DNA of 64,000 bases from Russula earlei (GCA_025769875.1 JAGFNK010000047.1:62001-126000); one strand, 5' to 3'. Shown: positions 1-12,500, numbered from the stretch's first letter. The notes: a model not told the origin generated them from the sequence alone. Translations and numbers: made by a program.

Positions 1-1388
1 CATTGTGGGCGCACTGTACTGGAACCCCCAATCTCATGTGGGACGGAGATAACATGCCCGTATCCTTGTGTTCGGCCCCCTCCACCGTGTGGACATCCGA
101 GGGCGCCCCATCTTTGCCACGAGGATCCAACGTCGTGTCCCCCCTGCGTCTTTCTCACGGAAAAGCTTTGCGCATGTGGAAAGACGATGGTTGGCAACAT
201 TCGATGTTCGCAAGAGAAGGTTTCCTGCGGCAAGCCATGCGGGCGTCTCCTCGAATGTGGTTTCCATACATGTGAACAATTATGCCATACCGGTGCGTGT
301 GCGTCATGCACGACAGATTGTGGGAAGCCACGCAAGCTGTGGTACGTACTCTCTTTGTTATTTGTGCCTTGACTTCTGGAGGACACATCGACTCTTTCAG
401 CCTTCCCGCGCACCACCCCTGCACCCGCCCTTGTCACGCTCCCTCCGCCTGCCCGGAGGTCGAGCCGTGTACCGCGACATCAACAATCACCTGTGCGTGT
501 GGACGCATTCAACAGTCCGTGCAGTGTGGACAGACCACTTCAAGTTCTGCCAAACGCGAAGACGTTCTTGCTCCTCGCTGCACAAATGAATGCGAGCTTG
601 CGAAGCGCAACGCACGCCTCGCAGAGGCGCTCGGCATCAATCCTGACATACAGAAAATGCAAGGCACCGTTGTGTATTCGGACGAGCTGGTGGCATTTGC
701 CCGACATAACGCGAAATTTGTTGGGCTGGTAGAAAAGACGTTTGCCGAGTACGTGTGATCGAAATTTGACAGTGCTAGGTTTAAAAGGACGCTGACACGT
801 TCGGCTGACGCAGATTCGTGTCGTCCGATAAGCGGGTACAGGTTCTGCCGTCTATGCCCGAGACCAAACGCAAGTTTGTCCACGACGTGAGTTCCCCCTT
901 CCTTCCGAAGCTTTCTTTTGTGGCGATTCTCACTCTGAGCTCCTCTCCAGCTCGCAGCCGTTTACCGCATGGACACGCATATGGTTGACCGCGAACCTCA
1001 TCGCAGCGTGCAGCTCATCCGCCGCATTGACACACGCATTCCCGCGAACCTCCTCTCGCAATCTCCTGCCACGAACGGCGCGCCCGGAAAGCTTGTCGAC
1101 TTGCGAGCACCGGCTCGTGCTCCTCCTGCGGTCGCGTCTGCGGGCTCTGGCCCACTGAGAGTTAGTAGGGGGTGGAATTCAGTCGTCACAACACCGCGTG
1201 CAAGGACACCCCCGTCTGCGGCTCCGAACACCAATGCCCTTTCAACGTGGACAAGCCCAATGGTATCGGAGCGCATATCTCGCTCGTCTACCCCCTCCCA
1301 GTTGCTTACTCAACCTACGGTGGCAGAAGCAGCAGCAGCAGCGTCCAGCATTGAGGTGGTACCTGACAGCTGGGAGGATGATTTCTAG
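1..1388 (+). CDS. NF-X1-type zinc-finger / R3H-domain protein, C-terminal part (5' end outside window)
   Basis: Exons read as 1-341, 401-748, 814-886 and 951-1388; the introns are 59, 65 and 64 bp with GT..AG ends. Frame 1 is open from the first base. The first 115 codons are a run of Cys/His modules (CGxxxxCPYPC, CGHPRAPHLCH, CGKPCGRLLECGFHTC, then CGKPRKLC rebuilt across the first splice), the arrangement of NF-X1 zinc fingers. The middle exon carries ACGRIQQSVQCGQ and a CTNEC motif. An R3H domain follows across the last two introns (LPSMPETKRKFVHD, then LAAVYRMDTHMVDREPHRSV), with the Arg-x-x-x-His core. The tail is Ser/Pro-rich and ends WEDDF. Family knowledge: yeast FAP1 and animal NFX1 are nuclear or cytoplasmic regulators that bind DNA, RNA or FKBP12. 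The upstream RING and remaining fingers must lie left of the window. I see no defect in this part. Confidence 0.9.
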
Positions 1389-2304
1389 CGTAGTTCTGAG
1401 GTTTGTAAGGCATTTACGTCGAAACCTGATGTTTCGTAAATCTTTTGTGAGTATTTGTGGCGTCTGCGACTGTGACGGGAATGTTGCGGTGATGTTTAGT
1501 ACTAAAGGCATTCACGAAGAATAGATGCTCCAGTATTATCTGGCACCTCTGAACGTGATTCCTTTCGGCTAGGAGGATGAGAGCGAAGATCGGTCCTGTT
1601 CTGTTGTGCAATTGTGAACGCATCACTAAGTTCAAGTCGAAGACGGGCCAAATGGGATATAGATTCACAGCCCCTCGGATGTATGTATTATCGAACGAGA
1701 TCGTCCGCCGAGTCATGGACCGCTTTTGCCACGCCTCGACTTGAGTCGTGGTCTTGCCGGTCACCTAATGCCTTGTTTGCCCCAATAATACTTTCAGCTT
1801 ACTAGACTGATCATCTCTAGTAAGACGTAATTTTGCTGATGGCTCCAGTCCCCTGGCATGAACATACGACCCGATAAACCTTGACCGAAAGAGCGGGCCC
1901 AAAACAGTTACATTCGTCACTCTACATGATGACAGTGCTACGTGGCATTTGTACCCGTGTTGGAATTAAAAAACTTGACATTGATGCACTCCGCGATCGT
2001 CCGGTCACGGCCCTCAGTAGCGATGTCGAAGGATCATTTCTTCCGCTCTCTGACGTGGATTGCGGCGCAGACATGAATATCGTTGGCGCGCTCGTGTTTC
2101 CGCCAAGTCAGGCTCCTGCCACATATGGCCGTTAGTTTCTCGTCCGCAAGCGCTAGACACTTCATGCGCCGTTTCGAAAGCCGTACTCGGCCTGCATGCC
2201 GCACACAGGTGCGCTATGTGAGGTGTATGTGGTGATGTATCGTGGACGTCGGCATTCTCGATGTCCCATGTGGCAGGCGCCCGGGTCACTCCACCTCCAT
2301 GCGG
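1389..2304. other. intergenic stretch, no supported gene
   Basis: Downstream of the NF-X1 gene. It keeps a gene-like CpG content. An 84-codon open frame at 1881-2135 (+) contains the peptide GIKKLDIDALRDRPVTAL, but I see no splice partners or recognisable domain, so I do not call it. Part of this stretch is probably 3' UTR. Confidence 0.4.
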
Positions 2305-2385
2305 TGCAGTGATAAGATAGATTAGATAGATCTAATAAAATATTATTCAGTTTCTGTGAGACAAAACTTTGTGTTATATTTACCA
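2305..2385. repeat. fragment of the Copia-family LTR
   Basis: About 80 bp match the start of the 433-bp LTR found at 9132 and 14761: TGCAGTGATAAG, then AGATCTAATAAAA, TTCAGTTTCTGTGAGACAAA and TATTTACC. The rest of the LTR and the first ten bases are absent, so this is a truncated relic. Confidence 0.8.
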
Positions 2386-2410
2386 ATCAAGGTATTCCAA
2401 GGTATTCTCC

Positions 2411-2572
2411 TATATACTGGTATATACTGGCAGGGTTTTTCCGGCCCGGCTTGGCCTGAAAGCCCCGGCTTTGGCTCGGCCCGAGGCGGCTTTGGCTTTC
2501 TAAAACCCCAGGCCGGGCCAAAGCCGTCAACCCTGGCTTGGCTCCGGCTTGGCCCGGCCTAGGCCACGGCTT
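2411..2572. repeat. GGCC/GGCTTTGGC-rich dispersed repeat, copy A
   Basis: After a short direct repeat (TATATACTGG twice, 2411-2430) comes a dense array of GGCC, GGCTTTGGC and GCCAAAGCC words. It folds back on itself (CCCGGCTTTGGCTCGG against GGGCCAAAGCCGTC). Related arrays lie at 4212-4362 and 24440-24575, so this is a dispersed family with internal dyad symmetry. No coding content. Confidence 0.6.
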
Positions 2573-2599
2573 TTGTACGTAAGATTTCTGTATGTGAGC

Positions 2600-3860
2600 C
2601 CGCTGGCCACATGACTTGTACCAGGCCTTGCGTGCCATGCGTTCACTTTCCCTTCATCTTTCATCCCACTCACATCCCTCCTTCCAACTATTGTCATTCC
2701 TTTCACCTCACTCTCCTTTCCTCGCGTTCCCACTCTCGACATCATCCCCACCGCGTTGCCCACTCCATGTCAGCAGACTACGACAACGGCTCAATTCGAT
2801 CGCCGTCAACGTCACTCGCCTTGCTGCTGTAGCGCGTCCGGTGACGTGCGAGTGAGATCGTAAGGCTGACCGGTCCAAGCAGAAAGAGTAGAGGAAGGGG
2901 GGAGAGGAGGAACAAGTGGTCGCGCGCAGTCGTTCTGGTTCAGGCAGAGGTGGACAGATGAGGGGGAAAAGATTCTGATTCCACTGGGCTTCTCTTTTTT
3001 ACTACAAGGTAGCTAGGTGTTTTATATACAAGAAGGGGAGTAGTAAGAGGGGGCATGTAATGAAAGGAAATGAGATGATGAAAGGAAGTAGAGTCTTGAA
3101 AGGCAATCGAGACCAGGCGAGGCGGTCTAGGCGATCGTGAAAGGCTCGACGCGGAAACGCGTCGCGTGTGCCGGAGCGTGGGGTGCGTGCGCGTATGGCG
3201 ATGGGTGGGCGATGCGGTCGTCTGGGTCTTGACGTCGGGTGTGAGGTGGTAGGCGTGCTCGTGAGGTTGGTGCGTGGTCGGTGGCAAGGGCTGCAATGTG
3301 GTCGGTGGTGGACAGCCTGGCACGCAATCATGTCTTGTGAGCGTTTGGCATACGCGTGGTTGGTAGAAAGGGCTTGAAGTTGGGCACAAGAGAGGTCGCG
3401 GGTGCGTGCGTGTGTGTGTGCAGCTGTTGGCAAGGGATGAAAGCGAGCTGAGGCAAGGGAGAGGATAGGCGTCACGTCGTGTCGCGTCGCGTTTCCGCAC
3501 GTGATTTTGTGGCCAGCCATAATCCTCCTTACACCGCTCAACGCCTTCATCCCTTCGGTCTTCAAGTTGGAGCACGGCTCCTCCCCACACTTCGACCTAC
3601 AGCACGATGCCATCACCGTCCGGCTGCGCCTCGCGCCCTCCCAAGACTGTCCCTCAAGCATCGTCCTCGCGTCCGCCACACATCTATGCACAGACCCGTA
3701 TGACGCATTCGACATCGACACCATCGCCTTACCCGAGGGCTCGCTGCCCACAGCGCCTCGCCCATCGTCATTGCTGCCCTATTCGAGGGCTCGCTGCCCA
3801 TAGTGTCTCGCCCCCGACATCATTGCCGCATTGCCTCACGCTTGTGGATTTGCAGTAGGA
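2600..3860. repeat. low-complexity dispersed repeat, CpG-rich copy
   Basis: A pyrimidine-rich left part (about 2640-2860) and a purine/GT-rich right part (about 2940-3430) flank a further C-rich stretch. Positions 2941-3090 match 37690-37810, including the words ACAGATGAG, AAAAGATTCT and TTTTACTACA. Positions 3150-3230 match 24095-24180. This copy keeps many CG dinucleotides, whereas the other copies have TG or CA at the same places. Long open frames on both strands follow from the skewed composition and I do not call them genes. Confidence 0.55.
3734..3830. repeat. 50-bp tandem duplication
   Basis: CGAGGGCTCGCTGCCCA occurs at 3734 and again at 3784, followed in both by a similar GCCTCGCCC / GTCTCGCCC stretch. 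This is two copies with a 50-bp period inside the CpG-rich repeat. Confidence 0.75.
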
Positions 3861-4211
3861 GGACTTTAGAATAGCACTTTTGTATTTAAATATCAAATAT
3901 ATTACGGAGTCGTTATGTTCTGGAGAGCATGATGAGGCATAGTAAGAGCATAGATTATACATGTGGAATGAGTGAAGTCCAGTGTACAACATGGTATGCT
4001 GCAGGACGAAGCGATCTAAGACTGAGGAAAGGGATTACAAGCAACCAACGTGACTAAGCATTGCACATTGACATATAGGCCACCAAGGCTTACATTGTAC
4101 ATGTACTTGCCTCAAGCAAAAAGGAAGGTTGAGAGGGAAGCACAGATATGACGATAGAAAACGACAGGGAACAATGGTGTGTTAAGTTGTTTGATGATTA
4201 CCCAAATGATC

Positions 4212-4362
4212 AAAGCCGGGGCTTGATGGCCCAGCTTTGGCTTTTCAAATTACAGGCCGGGCCAAAGCCATCATGAAGCCATCACTTTGGCCCGGCCTGG
4301 CCTGGCCTATTTCAGCCTGGCTTGGCCCGGCTCATGGCCTGAGGCCAGGCCGGGCACATCCC
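4212..4362. repeat. GGCC/GGCTTTGGC-rich dispersed repeat, copy B
   Basis: Same vocabulary as copy A (AAAGCCGGGGC, GGCTTTTCAAATTACAGG, GGGCCAAAGCC, GGCCTGGCCTGGCC). A+T-rich unique DNA lies on both sides. Noncoding. Confidence 0.6.
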
Positions 4363-6430
4363 TATTTCTCTGATGTTCATCATTCTCAACATCTGGCACA
4401 TCATCCTTGCTTTCACCAACTGCCCCTGCAGGCTGTAGTATTGGCCCAGCATGTTAAGATCTGACTGATCTTGTTACTGACTCTTAGTGAAAGAGTTGCT
4501 TGATATAGTTCAAGCACTAGACTTCGAATCTGTTGATATCATCTCAGGAAGAGTAGATGTAAGAGAAGAGAGGGGCCTCTTTCACTTAGAGTGATGACTT
4601 GAGTTTAGAGAGTTGGACAAGATAGTTATTTCTGTTGAGCATAAGGATCAACTTCTTGATACAACAGAGTGTTTATATGATATCTCAACAATGGCTGATC
4701 CGATTCGTACAAAACTCAGGGAGCACATAGCTGAGAACCAATAGTATCCAAAACTGTAGAGTGCAATTCAAGAGTGTCAGAAATGACTCATGTGTGAGTC
4801 ATCCTTTCCTAGTATCTGTCATCAAACAGTAAGCAATTACTAAGTGAATCACTAAGCATGAGTAAGCACAGATGAGTAACCAAAGCATAGGTAAGAAAGA
4901 AGACAGGAATGCAAGAATCCTAACACAGCAGAGAGTAATTGACAGGGGGCAGGATTGGGCTTCACATGCTTGCCCAATCATTTGCCCCCAGCATAGAGAT
5001 CTATGTGAACATACTTTCACTTTCCCTTCATGATGCCAATGCTCTGTACTATCAGTCCATGCTCATTGGGGAGACAGATCTATTGTTTTGGAGCCCATTT
5101 GATGCCCATATGCTCAGCTCTCTGTCCATGACTTCTGATTAGGTGCAATCACCTCTTTATTGGGTAAGATCTTAGAACCTTGAACAGAAGAAATTGCTGC
5201 TGCAAAACTGTATTTGACAAGCTGGGTGGCCTTGACTATCTCCACTGATTGATTAGCATTATTCTGATGTCAGATTGTGTAATAGTGAGATAGTATCTTA
5301 TGAGAGAGAAACTAGGCTCTCCCTGGTCTGGGAGTGGATGGGGGGGTTCAGATGTGCTATTTGCACTCTCTTTAGGAGCTGTGTGGGTGCTCTCTTCAGG
5401 ACAGAGATAGGGAAAGTGCAAGTGGATTGCTGCAATGTGCCTGTAGAATATAATGTGAGGATAATCTGCACAATCACAAGTTGACTTTTATCAGATCAAT
5501 CAATAAGTTCAATTGAATAAGTAAGTTCTTCCTGCTGGCACCATGCCTTGAAATCAGCTAGTGTTGTCTATTCCATAGGGTATCTGCATTTCCAGTCATA
5601 ATTAAAACCTCCCTTCTTTCTAGAATTGGCAGGGGTCTCAGCACTGTCCAAGGGGTCCTTGTGTTTTAAGTCCAAGTCCAAATGTTGTCTGGTGGGAGGG
5701 GTGCTTGGGCTGGATGTCCCTCCAGGGGCAGATGATGCAAACCATTACTTGGTAACACATAACATTTTTTTTTTTTTTAGGTGGTGGGGGAAAGGTAACC
5801 ATTTATCTTATTATTTATGTGTTTATATAAGTCAAATTCCTAATTTTATGCATGATTGAAGTGCCACTTCACTTCCCGACAAAATTTCCTTTTGTGGTAA
5901 GAGCATCCAACAATTTACGCCCGCCAACCACGCGGTCCGCGGTCCGGTGTTTGCCGCCGTTTGTCCATTGGATCTTCTTCTAGACTCATGAACCACATGG
6001 CACTCCACGGCTACAATTCGGCTTCCAGGTTCTGAGGTGACCCCATCTATCATGAAGACGGCGGAACTGCTCCGTGAAATGGCTTAAATGAATGGCTGAC
6101 TGGGCGTTTACTCCACGATTGGCCGCGCCTGCGGTGGCTTTTTCATCCTGAGGCTAATCAAAATCGCGAAACCAGCGCCAGCTGTAGGCACGTTTAAGAC
6201 TTGTTATATCTCCCATTCTCTCGAGGTGGCCTCCAAGACTATCTAGGGACGGTACCGTGAAATATGTTGCTCGTCAACTACTCGATCCGGGTCCGCCCTA
6301 TCACCATTGGTTCTCTTCTGACCTAGATAGCGTGATCAATGTACCGGTACATCTGGATACAGAACGCTGCTTCTCAAGCTGGTCCGGACCACCGCTCGGC
6401 TAAAAGTTCAATCCCGTGATGGGTCCCCTC
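4363..6430. other. repeat-derived and intergenic DNA, no intact gene
   Basis: CpG-poor up to about 5850. Positions about 5010-5150 match the reverse complement of about 36160-36300. Both share, in one reading frame, the peptide core FDAHMLS preceded by a similar LLFW / PLFW segment, so they look like decayed copies of one transposon coding segment that I cannot name. A 13-base T tract lies near 5767. From about 5860 the base composition becomes gene-like and should hold the upstream region of the transporter gene. Confidence 0.45.
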
Positions 6431-6435
6431 GACAT

Positions 6436-6448
6436 GTTATATATTAAT
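6436..6448 (+). promoter_or_regulatory. TATA-like element of the MFS transporter gene
   Basis: GTTATATATTAAT lies about 60 bp before the start codon at 6509. Possible GATA-factor sites (AGATAG at 6325-6330; CTATCT at 6239-6244, the reverse orientation) lie 180-270 bp before the start. Such sites would suit nitrogen-regulated transport, but the motif is short and this is only a suggestion. Confidence 0.35.
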
Positions 6449-6508
6449 CTTACCTACATCGTCGCCCCCACCAACCTCCCTCTTTGACTCTTGGTGTTCT
6501 TCATAGAG

Positions 6509-8889
6509 ATGGGTTTGCCTGACGAGAAAAGTGATGAGAAGCATGGCCATCTCTCCTTTGACACTCAACAGGTTGATACCGGTGCGCAGCTAGTTGCTGG
6601 CACCCATTCCTCACTGGATCCGACTGAATCCCTGAGAATCAGGTAAGTCTGGGCATGCGCGGTGTTATTTTTGTCTCATATTTTTGTTCCGAAGACGGAA
6701 AATAGACAGACACATCCTCCCTCTTATGTGCAGTAGGTGTCCGAACCGATGTTTGCTTTCGGCACTTATTGGGTTGTTTTTCCAGTATTGTATTGGTACC
6801 CTTCTCTTCAATAATAGTTACGACGACGACTTTCCGACAGTTCCCTGTAATAGGATCCAATTCATGGACAAGACGACCCTGGGAAGTTCAGCCATCCTTG
6901 GGATAAGGTGAGAGTTATGATCATGAGAAAATACATGCTGGAATGTACACCCAGGCGGGCAGCGCACCTTACCACGAATCAGTACGCACTCGCATTATTA
7001 TGTGGCGTATCACCTAAGGGAATCGACTCGCAGATACAATTGGTTGTGTTTTGCCTGTTGACATCTCCTGACCAGAATCTGATTCCCATGGATCAGGTTG
7101 GGGACGATATTCTATATCAGTTATCTCGCCTTTGAATTTCCGCAGAACTTGGCATTGCAGAGGTTTCCCGTCGGTAAATGGATGAGGTAGGTTGCATATA
7201 CCTTACATGAGACCTCCATCTTCTGAAGCGACACTTCTCTAGCCTGAACATACTCATATGGGCTGTTGCGCTTTGTAGCCATGCTGCTTGCAAGGACTTT
7301 GCCGGTCTCTTCGCCGCTCGCTTCGTCCTCGGAATGTGTGAAGGTTCCATCACCGCGGGTTTTATGATTGTCAGTACAATGTTCTACACGCGGAACGAAC
7401 ACGTCGTCCGTGTTGGTTATTGGTGTAAGGATTGTCATCGACCACTTCCATGCCCTGTCTCATCTTCGAACAGTTCTAATGAACGGAACTGGTTTGGAGC
7501 CATGTCTATTCACCTTAGCGAATGCTCACAGACGTTGCAGCTCAAATTATCTCTGGTTTCATAAGCTTTGGTTCTTTGCACATTCATACCGGCAGATTCG
7601 AACCGTGGCAATGGTATAATCCGACCTCTCGTTTATTTATGATTTAACTTTACCTTCCATCAGGCTCATGATCATTACGGGAACACTTACCCTCATCACG
7701 GCAGTACTCTTCTTGTGAGATTCCTGACATATCGTGTCCTCATAGTTCTCCATGACTAGGTAGTTTCCTGTTCCCAGACTCCCCGACAAATGCTTGGTTC
7801 TTGACCGCGGAGGAAAGAACAAAGGCTGTCCAACGTATCAAAGTGCGTTGACTATCGTTCCTGTCAAACTCCCCAACTGAGCAGGGATTTCGAAGGAAAA
7901 CCAAACGGGAGTTGAAAATAAACACTTCAAGAGGGAGCAGTCAGTGCCGTCAACATCCATTCCACATTCCATCGACCTTATGAATTTGTGGGCAGGATGT
8001 TTGAAGCTTTGACGGACCCAAAGACATGGCTCTTCGCCTTGTTCGCGGCCCTCGATAACGTCCCAAATTCACTCACAAACCAGGTTCAAATTATCATACT
8101 CTCTTTTGGTTTCAATACTTTTCAGACCACACTTCTCGGCTGTGTCAGTGGTGTAGTAGAAATCGTGACTATTCTTTCAGGTGTCACGATTGCGTCACGC
8201 ATCCCAAACAGCAGAGCTTGGGTGGGGATCGCTTATTTCATTCCTAGCCTCCTCGGAGTATTCCTAGTCAACTTTCTACCATGGCACGACAAGGTCGGAT
8301 TGTTATTTTCTCTCTGGTTGACGGGTACGCAGTGGCATGACATTTTGCGAAGATGGGTGTTCACGTCGACCTTATAATTAGGTGTTGCGGTCACTGGTTT
8401 CGTGTTAGCCTTGGCTTGGGTGTCGCAAACGACGGCCGGACATACAAAGAAGGTCACAACGAACGCCATTATGCTTTCTGCATACTGTATTGGCAATGCT
8501 GCTGGGCCATTCATGTGGAAAGATAAATATAAGCCGCGGTGAGTCAGCGCCACCAATACCTTACCCCCGCTGACGTGGTCTAGCAATCGTGTTCCGTGGA
8601 CTATAATTGGCCTCTGCACTCTGTCGTGTATGGTCCTATTGTTTTCCATCCGAGTTTTACTAGCACGTGAGAATAAGCGGCGAGACCTGGAGCTTCCCGA
8701 CGATACCTTTGACAACGTTTATGTCACGAATATCGACGAGGATGGAAACCGTGTTGAACTCAAAGTCCCCAAGGTTCGTGTCCGGTCGTTTTCGCAAACA
8801 TAACATTCGGCAAGCTCACACGGTTCTACGGGCAGGAGTTTTTAGATTTGACTGATCGACAGAATAGAGACTTCAGATATGTCTTATAA
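6509..8889 (+). CDS. MFS transporter, allantoate permease (Dal5) type
   Basis: Start MGLPDEKSDEK at 6509; stop TAA at 8887-8889 after EFLDLTDRQNRDFRYVL. The gene is cut by about a dozen introns of roughly 40-65 bp, and every join I checked restores the family reading. Recognisable pieces in order: KIDRHILPLMC; DKTTLGSSAILGI; HLTTNQY; FEFPQNLALQRFPVGKW; CEGSITAGFMIV; MFYTRNEHVVRVGYW; FLMNGT; GFISFGSLHIHTGRFEPWQW; LMIITGTLTLITAVLF; FPDSPTNAWFLT; ALTDPKTWLFALFAALDNVP; the TM segments up to WLTG; and VPWTIIGLC near the end. This order is that of fungal anion:cation symporters that import allantoate, ureidosuccinate and related organic acids across the plasma membrane. About 500 residues, close to family size, with no stop or frameshift seen. 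The exact substrate is an inference from similarity. Confidence 0.88.
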
Positions 8890-9126
8890 TCAATCTCCTG
8901 TATTGCATCCATCGTTAGGGTCCGAGTTGTGCGGGTTTCTGCTCAGTTCTCAGTCGGTCATACTAAACAAGTCCCGTTCATCTGTAAGAGGCATTGGGAC
9001 TGTGTCGATGGGTCAGTTGCCGATATCAGCTCAATTTCCAGATCGCGTTGGGGTTGATGCAGTTACGCGCTCACAATGCTATCTGCGGTCTTCACGCTCT
9101 CACGCCGATCATTACGCCGGAGTCTT
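8890..9126. other. 3' flank of the MFS gene up to the Copia insertion site
   Basis: Unique DNA without a called gene. It ends with GCATC (9127-9131), the target site duplicated by the Copia element. Together with 16032-16190 and 19318-19565 it shows that the MFS gene and the first permease gene were originally separated by well under 1 kb. Confidence 0.6.
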
Positions 9127-9131
9127 GCATC

Positions 9132-9564
9132 TGTTGAATCACGCAGTAATAAGGTAGATTATATCATAGTAGATCTAATAAAACTTTATTCAGTTTCTGT
9201 GAGACAAAACTATTGTGTCATATTTACCTAATAAAACTTTACTACAACATGTAATTAGCTACTGATAAGATTGTGAGATAGTGAGTACTTACTTCAGGTT
9301 CTGTGAGATGAAACTGAAGTATCTACTGTATGTACAATGCTCTTAAGTATCTGAGAGCATCCCTAATTATTTTATCTGTAGTAACTATCAAATAGTTTTC
9401 ATGATTGCTTTGTGCTAGCTACCAATTGTCTTAGATCACACTATCAATTTGCTATTGTACATGTTGCAGCAACTGAGCTGAAATGCTTATGTGGTCTGGG
9501 CCTGTGGGCTGCCTGGACAGTTTGGGCCAACGTGTCAATCCTTCGGCTACTCTTTATCTCAACA
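9132..9564 (-). repeat. Copia 3' LTR (left in the window)
   Basis: 433 bp, TGTTGAATCACGCAG to TATCTCAACA. By my hand alignment with the right LTR there are 29 base differences, of which 24 can be explained by CpG changed to TpG or CpA in one copy or the other. Confidence 0.95.
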
Positions 9565-9573
9565 TCCCCCCAT
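9565..9573 (-). other. Copia polypurine tract
   Basis: On minus the sequence ATGGGGGGA directly precedes the 3' LTR (TGTTGAGA). A purine run at this place primes plus-strand synthesis in LTR retrotransposons. Confidence 0.7.
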
Positions 9574-9597
9574 GATCTAGACAGTCAGTAGATTAGA

Positions 9598-12500
9598 TCA
9601 GATGAGACCTAATCCAGTGATGAAAGTCTGAAGCAACACATGAGCATGTTACACCATTTTCCTTTTATGTTTACCTCTTACCTTTTGCTATGGACTGCTT
9701 GCTTTTGTACGTCCCTTTACTTACTAGTCTCGTGATCTCTTACATCTTGTGATCCCTTCTGTGTTATCATGTGATCCATACACATCCAGGTAACACTGGA
9801 TTGCTGTTACTTTCCCTTTGTTTGGTTCTCTTTCCATTTATATTCACTTCTTAGTTTTGACTGTGCAATGCTGCGCACTTACTGTGCAGCACAGTTACTT
9901 GGTTCTGACTCATTCATGGCCTCATTTCTATGACTCCTACTTATTATGACTCCTACTATACTAGTAGCACAGTCAAAGCGCAGCTATTGCTGCGCTTCTC
10001 CTGTATATATAAGCTCAGTACTTTGTGACCAAAGCCCTAAGCTTGGTCTCTTGTAGAATCCAACCTACTCTTGTCCAACATATTCTCCTGCAACCCACTT
10101 CACTCTCACAAACTTAAACCACAACCACCTCTCCATTTCATCAACTCTCAACACACCATCCACCATCTACTCTTTGCCTTTCCCTTCCTTCCCTAAGAGT
10201 CTCTCTTTACTGCCCTGAGAAGAGCTCTTCTCCTTTAAGACCTACCTTCCTCTACTCTCTCTGCGTTGTTCAAGGTTCCTGACGGACTTGAATGCATATA
10301 GCTAGTGGAACCAGCCCTAGTCTATCCCATTACAAACTTAACCTAGCTTCTCAACGGACCAAGTCATACTAGGAAGGGTCTATTGGCCATAACCTGTTTA
10401 GCATAAAACACTTCGACCGCTGCAGGGATCCTTACTCATTATACACGGGAACCAGCCCGTTTCTTGAACACCTCTCTATCATCGACTTGTTTTCCGCTTG
10501 TGAACTGACACGGCTAGTTACCATGACAGAGCATGTGGCTTGGTTAAACCATCAGCAAGCATCTCTGCTGTGGGCATTCTGACTAGATCAATCAGTCTGT
10601 CCTCGATGTACTGTCTGATTGCGTGATGCTTTATGGGGATATGTTTTGATCTTCTTTCGGTGACAGGATTAAGCACAAGATCTACAGTGCCTTTGTTATC
10701 ACCATGGAGCAGAATTGGATCAGTGATATCATAGCCAATTTCAGAGAAGAAGCTCCAATACCATGTGGCTTCATTAGCTGCATCAGCTAGGGCCATATAC
10801 TCGGCTTGAGTGGTGCTCTGGGCAATGGTCTTCTGTTTATGCAAGGACCAGGAAATTGCAGCTCCAAATAGCAAGAATACATAGCCCAAAGTGGAGTGAA
10901 AGTCATCTTTGTCATCTCTGAGACTAGAATAAGAGTATCCATGTAGTCCAATGCCTTGCGTGCCATCATAATGTAGCTTTAGTTGGGCTGTGCTGTTAAG
11001 ATAAGATAGCACATATGTTGCAAGGCATAGGTGCTGTGCTGATGGATTGCTGGAGTACTGTACAAGACACGAGACTGCAAAGGAGATGTCTGGACACATT
11101 CTGATTTGCACATACAGGAGGCTGCCAATCATTCTCTGGTAGTATTTTATTTCCAAAGGTGTTGCCTGTCCAGTATGCTTAACCAGATGTATTTCCATGC
11201 CAGATGGAAGTGGGGTGCAGACTGGATTGAAATCCACCATCCTGAAGTGATTAATGATCTCTGAGATGTACCTAGATTGGTCAATGTCTAACACTTTAGC
11301 CAAGCAATCACACGTTATATGGATCCCAAGATAGGACTCAATCTCACCTAGATCAGTCATCTCATAGCGTGTAGACAGTGATTGTTTGATGCCAGTGATC
11401 TGTGTGCATGAGTCACTTAAGATTGTGATATCATTGACATAGAGGATGATAATGATAGTGGATCCCCCCGCATCTTGGTGATGATAGATGCCAGCATCAG
11501 AATGTGTGTGCGTGAAGCCAAGCTCAATGAGAACCCCATGAAACTGCAGGTTCCATGTGTGTGAAGCTTGTTTGAGACTGTAGATCGCCTTCTTCAGGTG
11601 GCAAACTTGGTGTGATGTCTCTGGAACAGTGAATCCTTGTGGTTTCTCCATGTAAATCTCTTTGTCCAGTAGCCTGTTCAGGAATGCCGACTTGACGTCC
11701 ATCTGGTGGATCTCCCAATCCTCTAGTGTGGCCAATGCTAACAAGAGTCACAAAGACTCAAATCTCACTACTGGAGAGAAGGTGTCACTGTAATCAAGTC
11801 CTTCAATCTGTTTAAACCCCTTGGCTACAACACGCACATGAAATCAGCCATCTGATTTGCATGCAAATACCCATCTCGATTTCACAGCCTTATGGCCCAG
11901 TGGCAGATCAACTAGATCCCAGGTACCATTGTTGGCAAGTGCATCTATCTCATACTGACAAGCGGCTTTCCAATCATTGGCTGAGTCCGATTCCATTGCT
12001 TCCTGATAAGATACAGGGTTTAGCACCTCAGCAGTTGCTAACAGGGCCATATGTGATACGTGCCCACTCTGAGCTGGACGTTCTGTGTTGTCTGCACTGA
12101 AATATCTTGGGTTTGGATGTGGATTAGCCCTAAGTCTACAAGGCAAAGGTGGACACATCACAAAGGCAGGTCACAGAAGTGCTGGAGGGGTTGGGATAGG
12201 AATGCAGGATGGGGGAGTATGGTACACTGAAACATTCTGAGGTGCTGCCGCAAGATTTGCAGAGCTTTCTGGAGGTGCATGGTCATCCGGTTGGTGAGGG
12301 ACAGGTTCCGGAAGGGAAAATGTAATAGGTCCAGAAGGGACCAGGGGTAGCATAGGCAAGGTGGATGGTTCACTGCTTGCTTTTGCTGGGAAGAATGCTT
12401 TGTTGAATGTTACATCACACAAAAGTACTATTTTCCAGGTGGCTGGATTCCATAGGTGGTAGCCTTTAGATCCTGATTCATAGCTGACAAATGTCATTTT

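Noticed and set aside
1881..2135. 84-codon plus frame downstream of the NF-X1 gene
   Set aside because: Isolated, with no recognised family, intron partners or promoter; too weak to call.
2940..3751. Two long overlapping minus frames (216 and 249 codons)
   Set aside because: They overlap in different phases within a CpG-rich low-complexity repeat that recurs in decayed form. Composition alone explains them.
7585..7605. AGATTCGAACC resembling a tRNA T-arm (reverse strand)
   Set aside because: It encodes GRFEPWQW inside the transporter, and no acceptor or D-arm can be folded around it.
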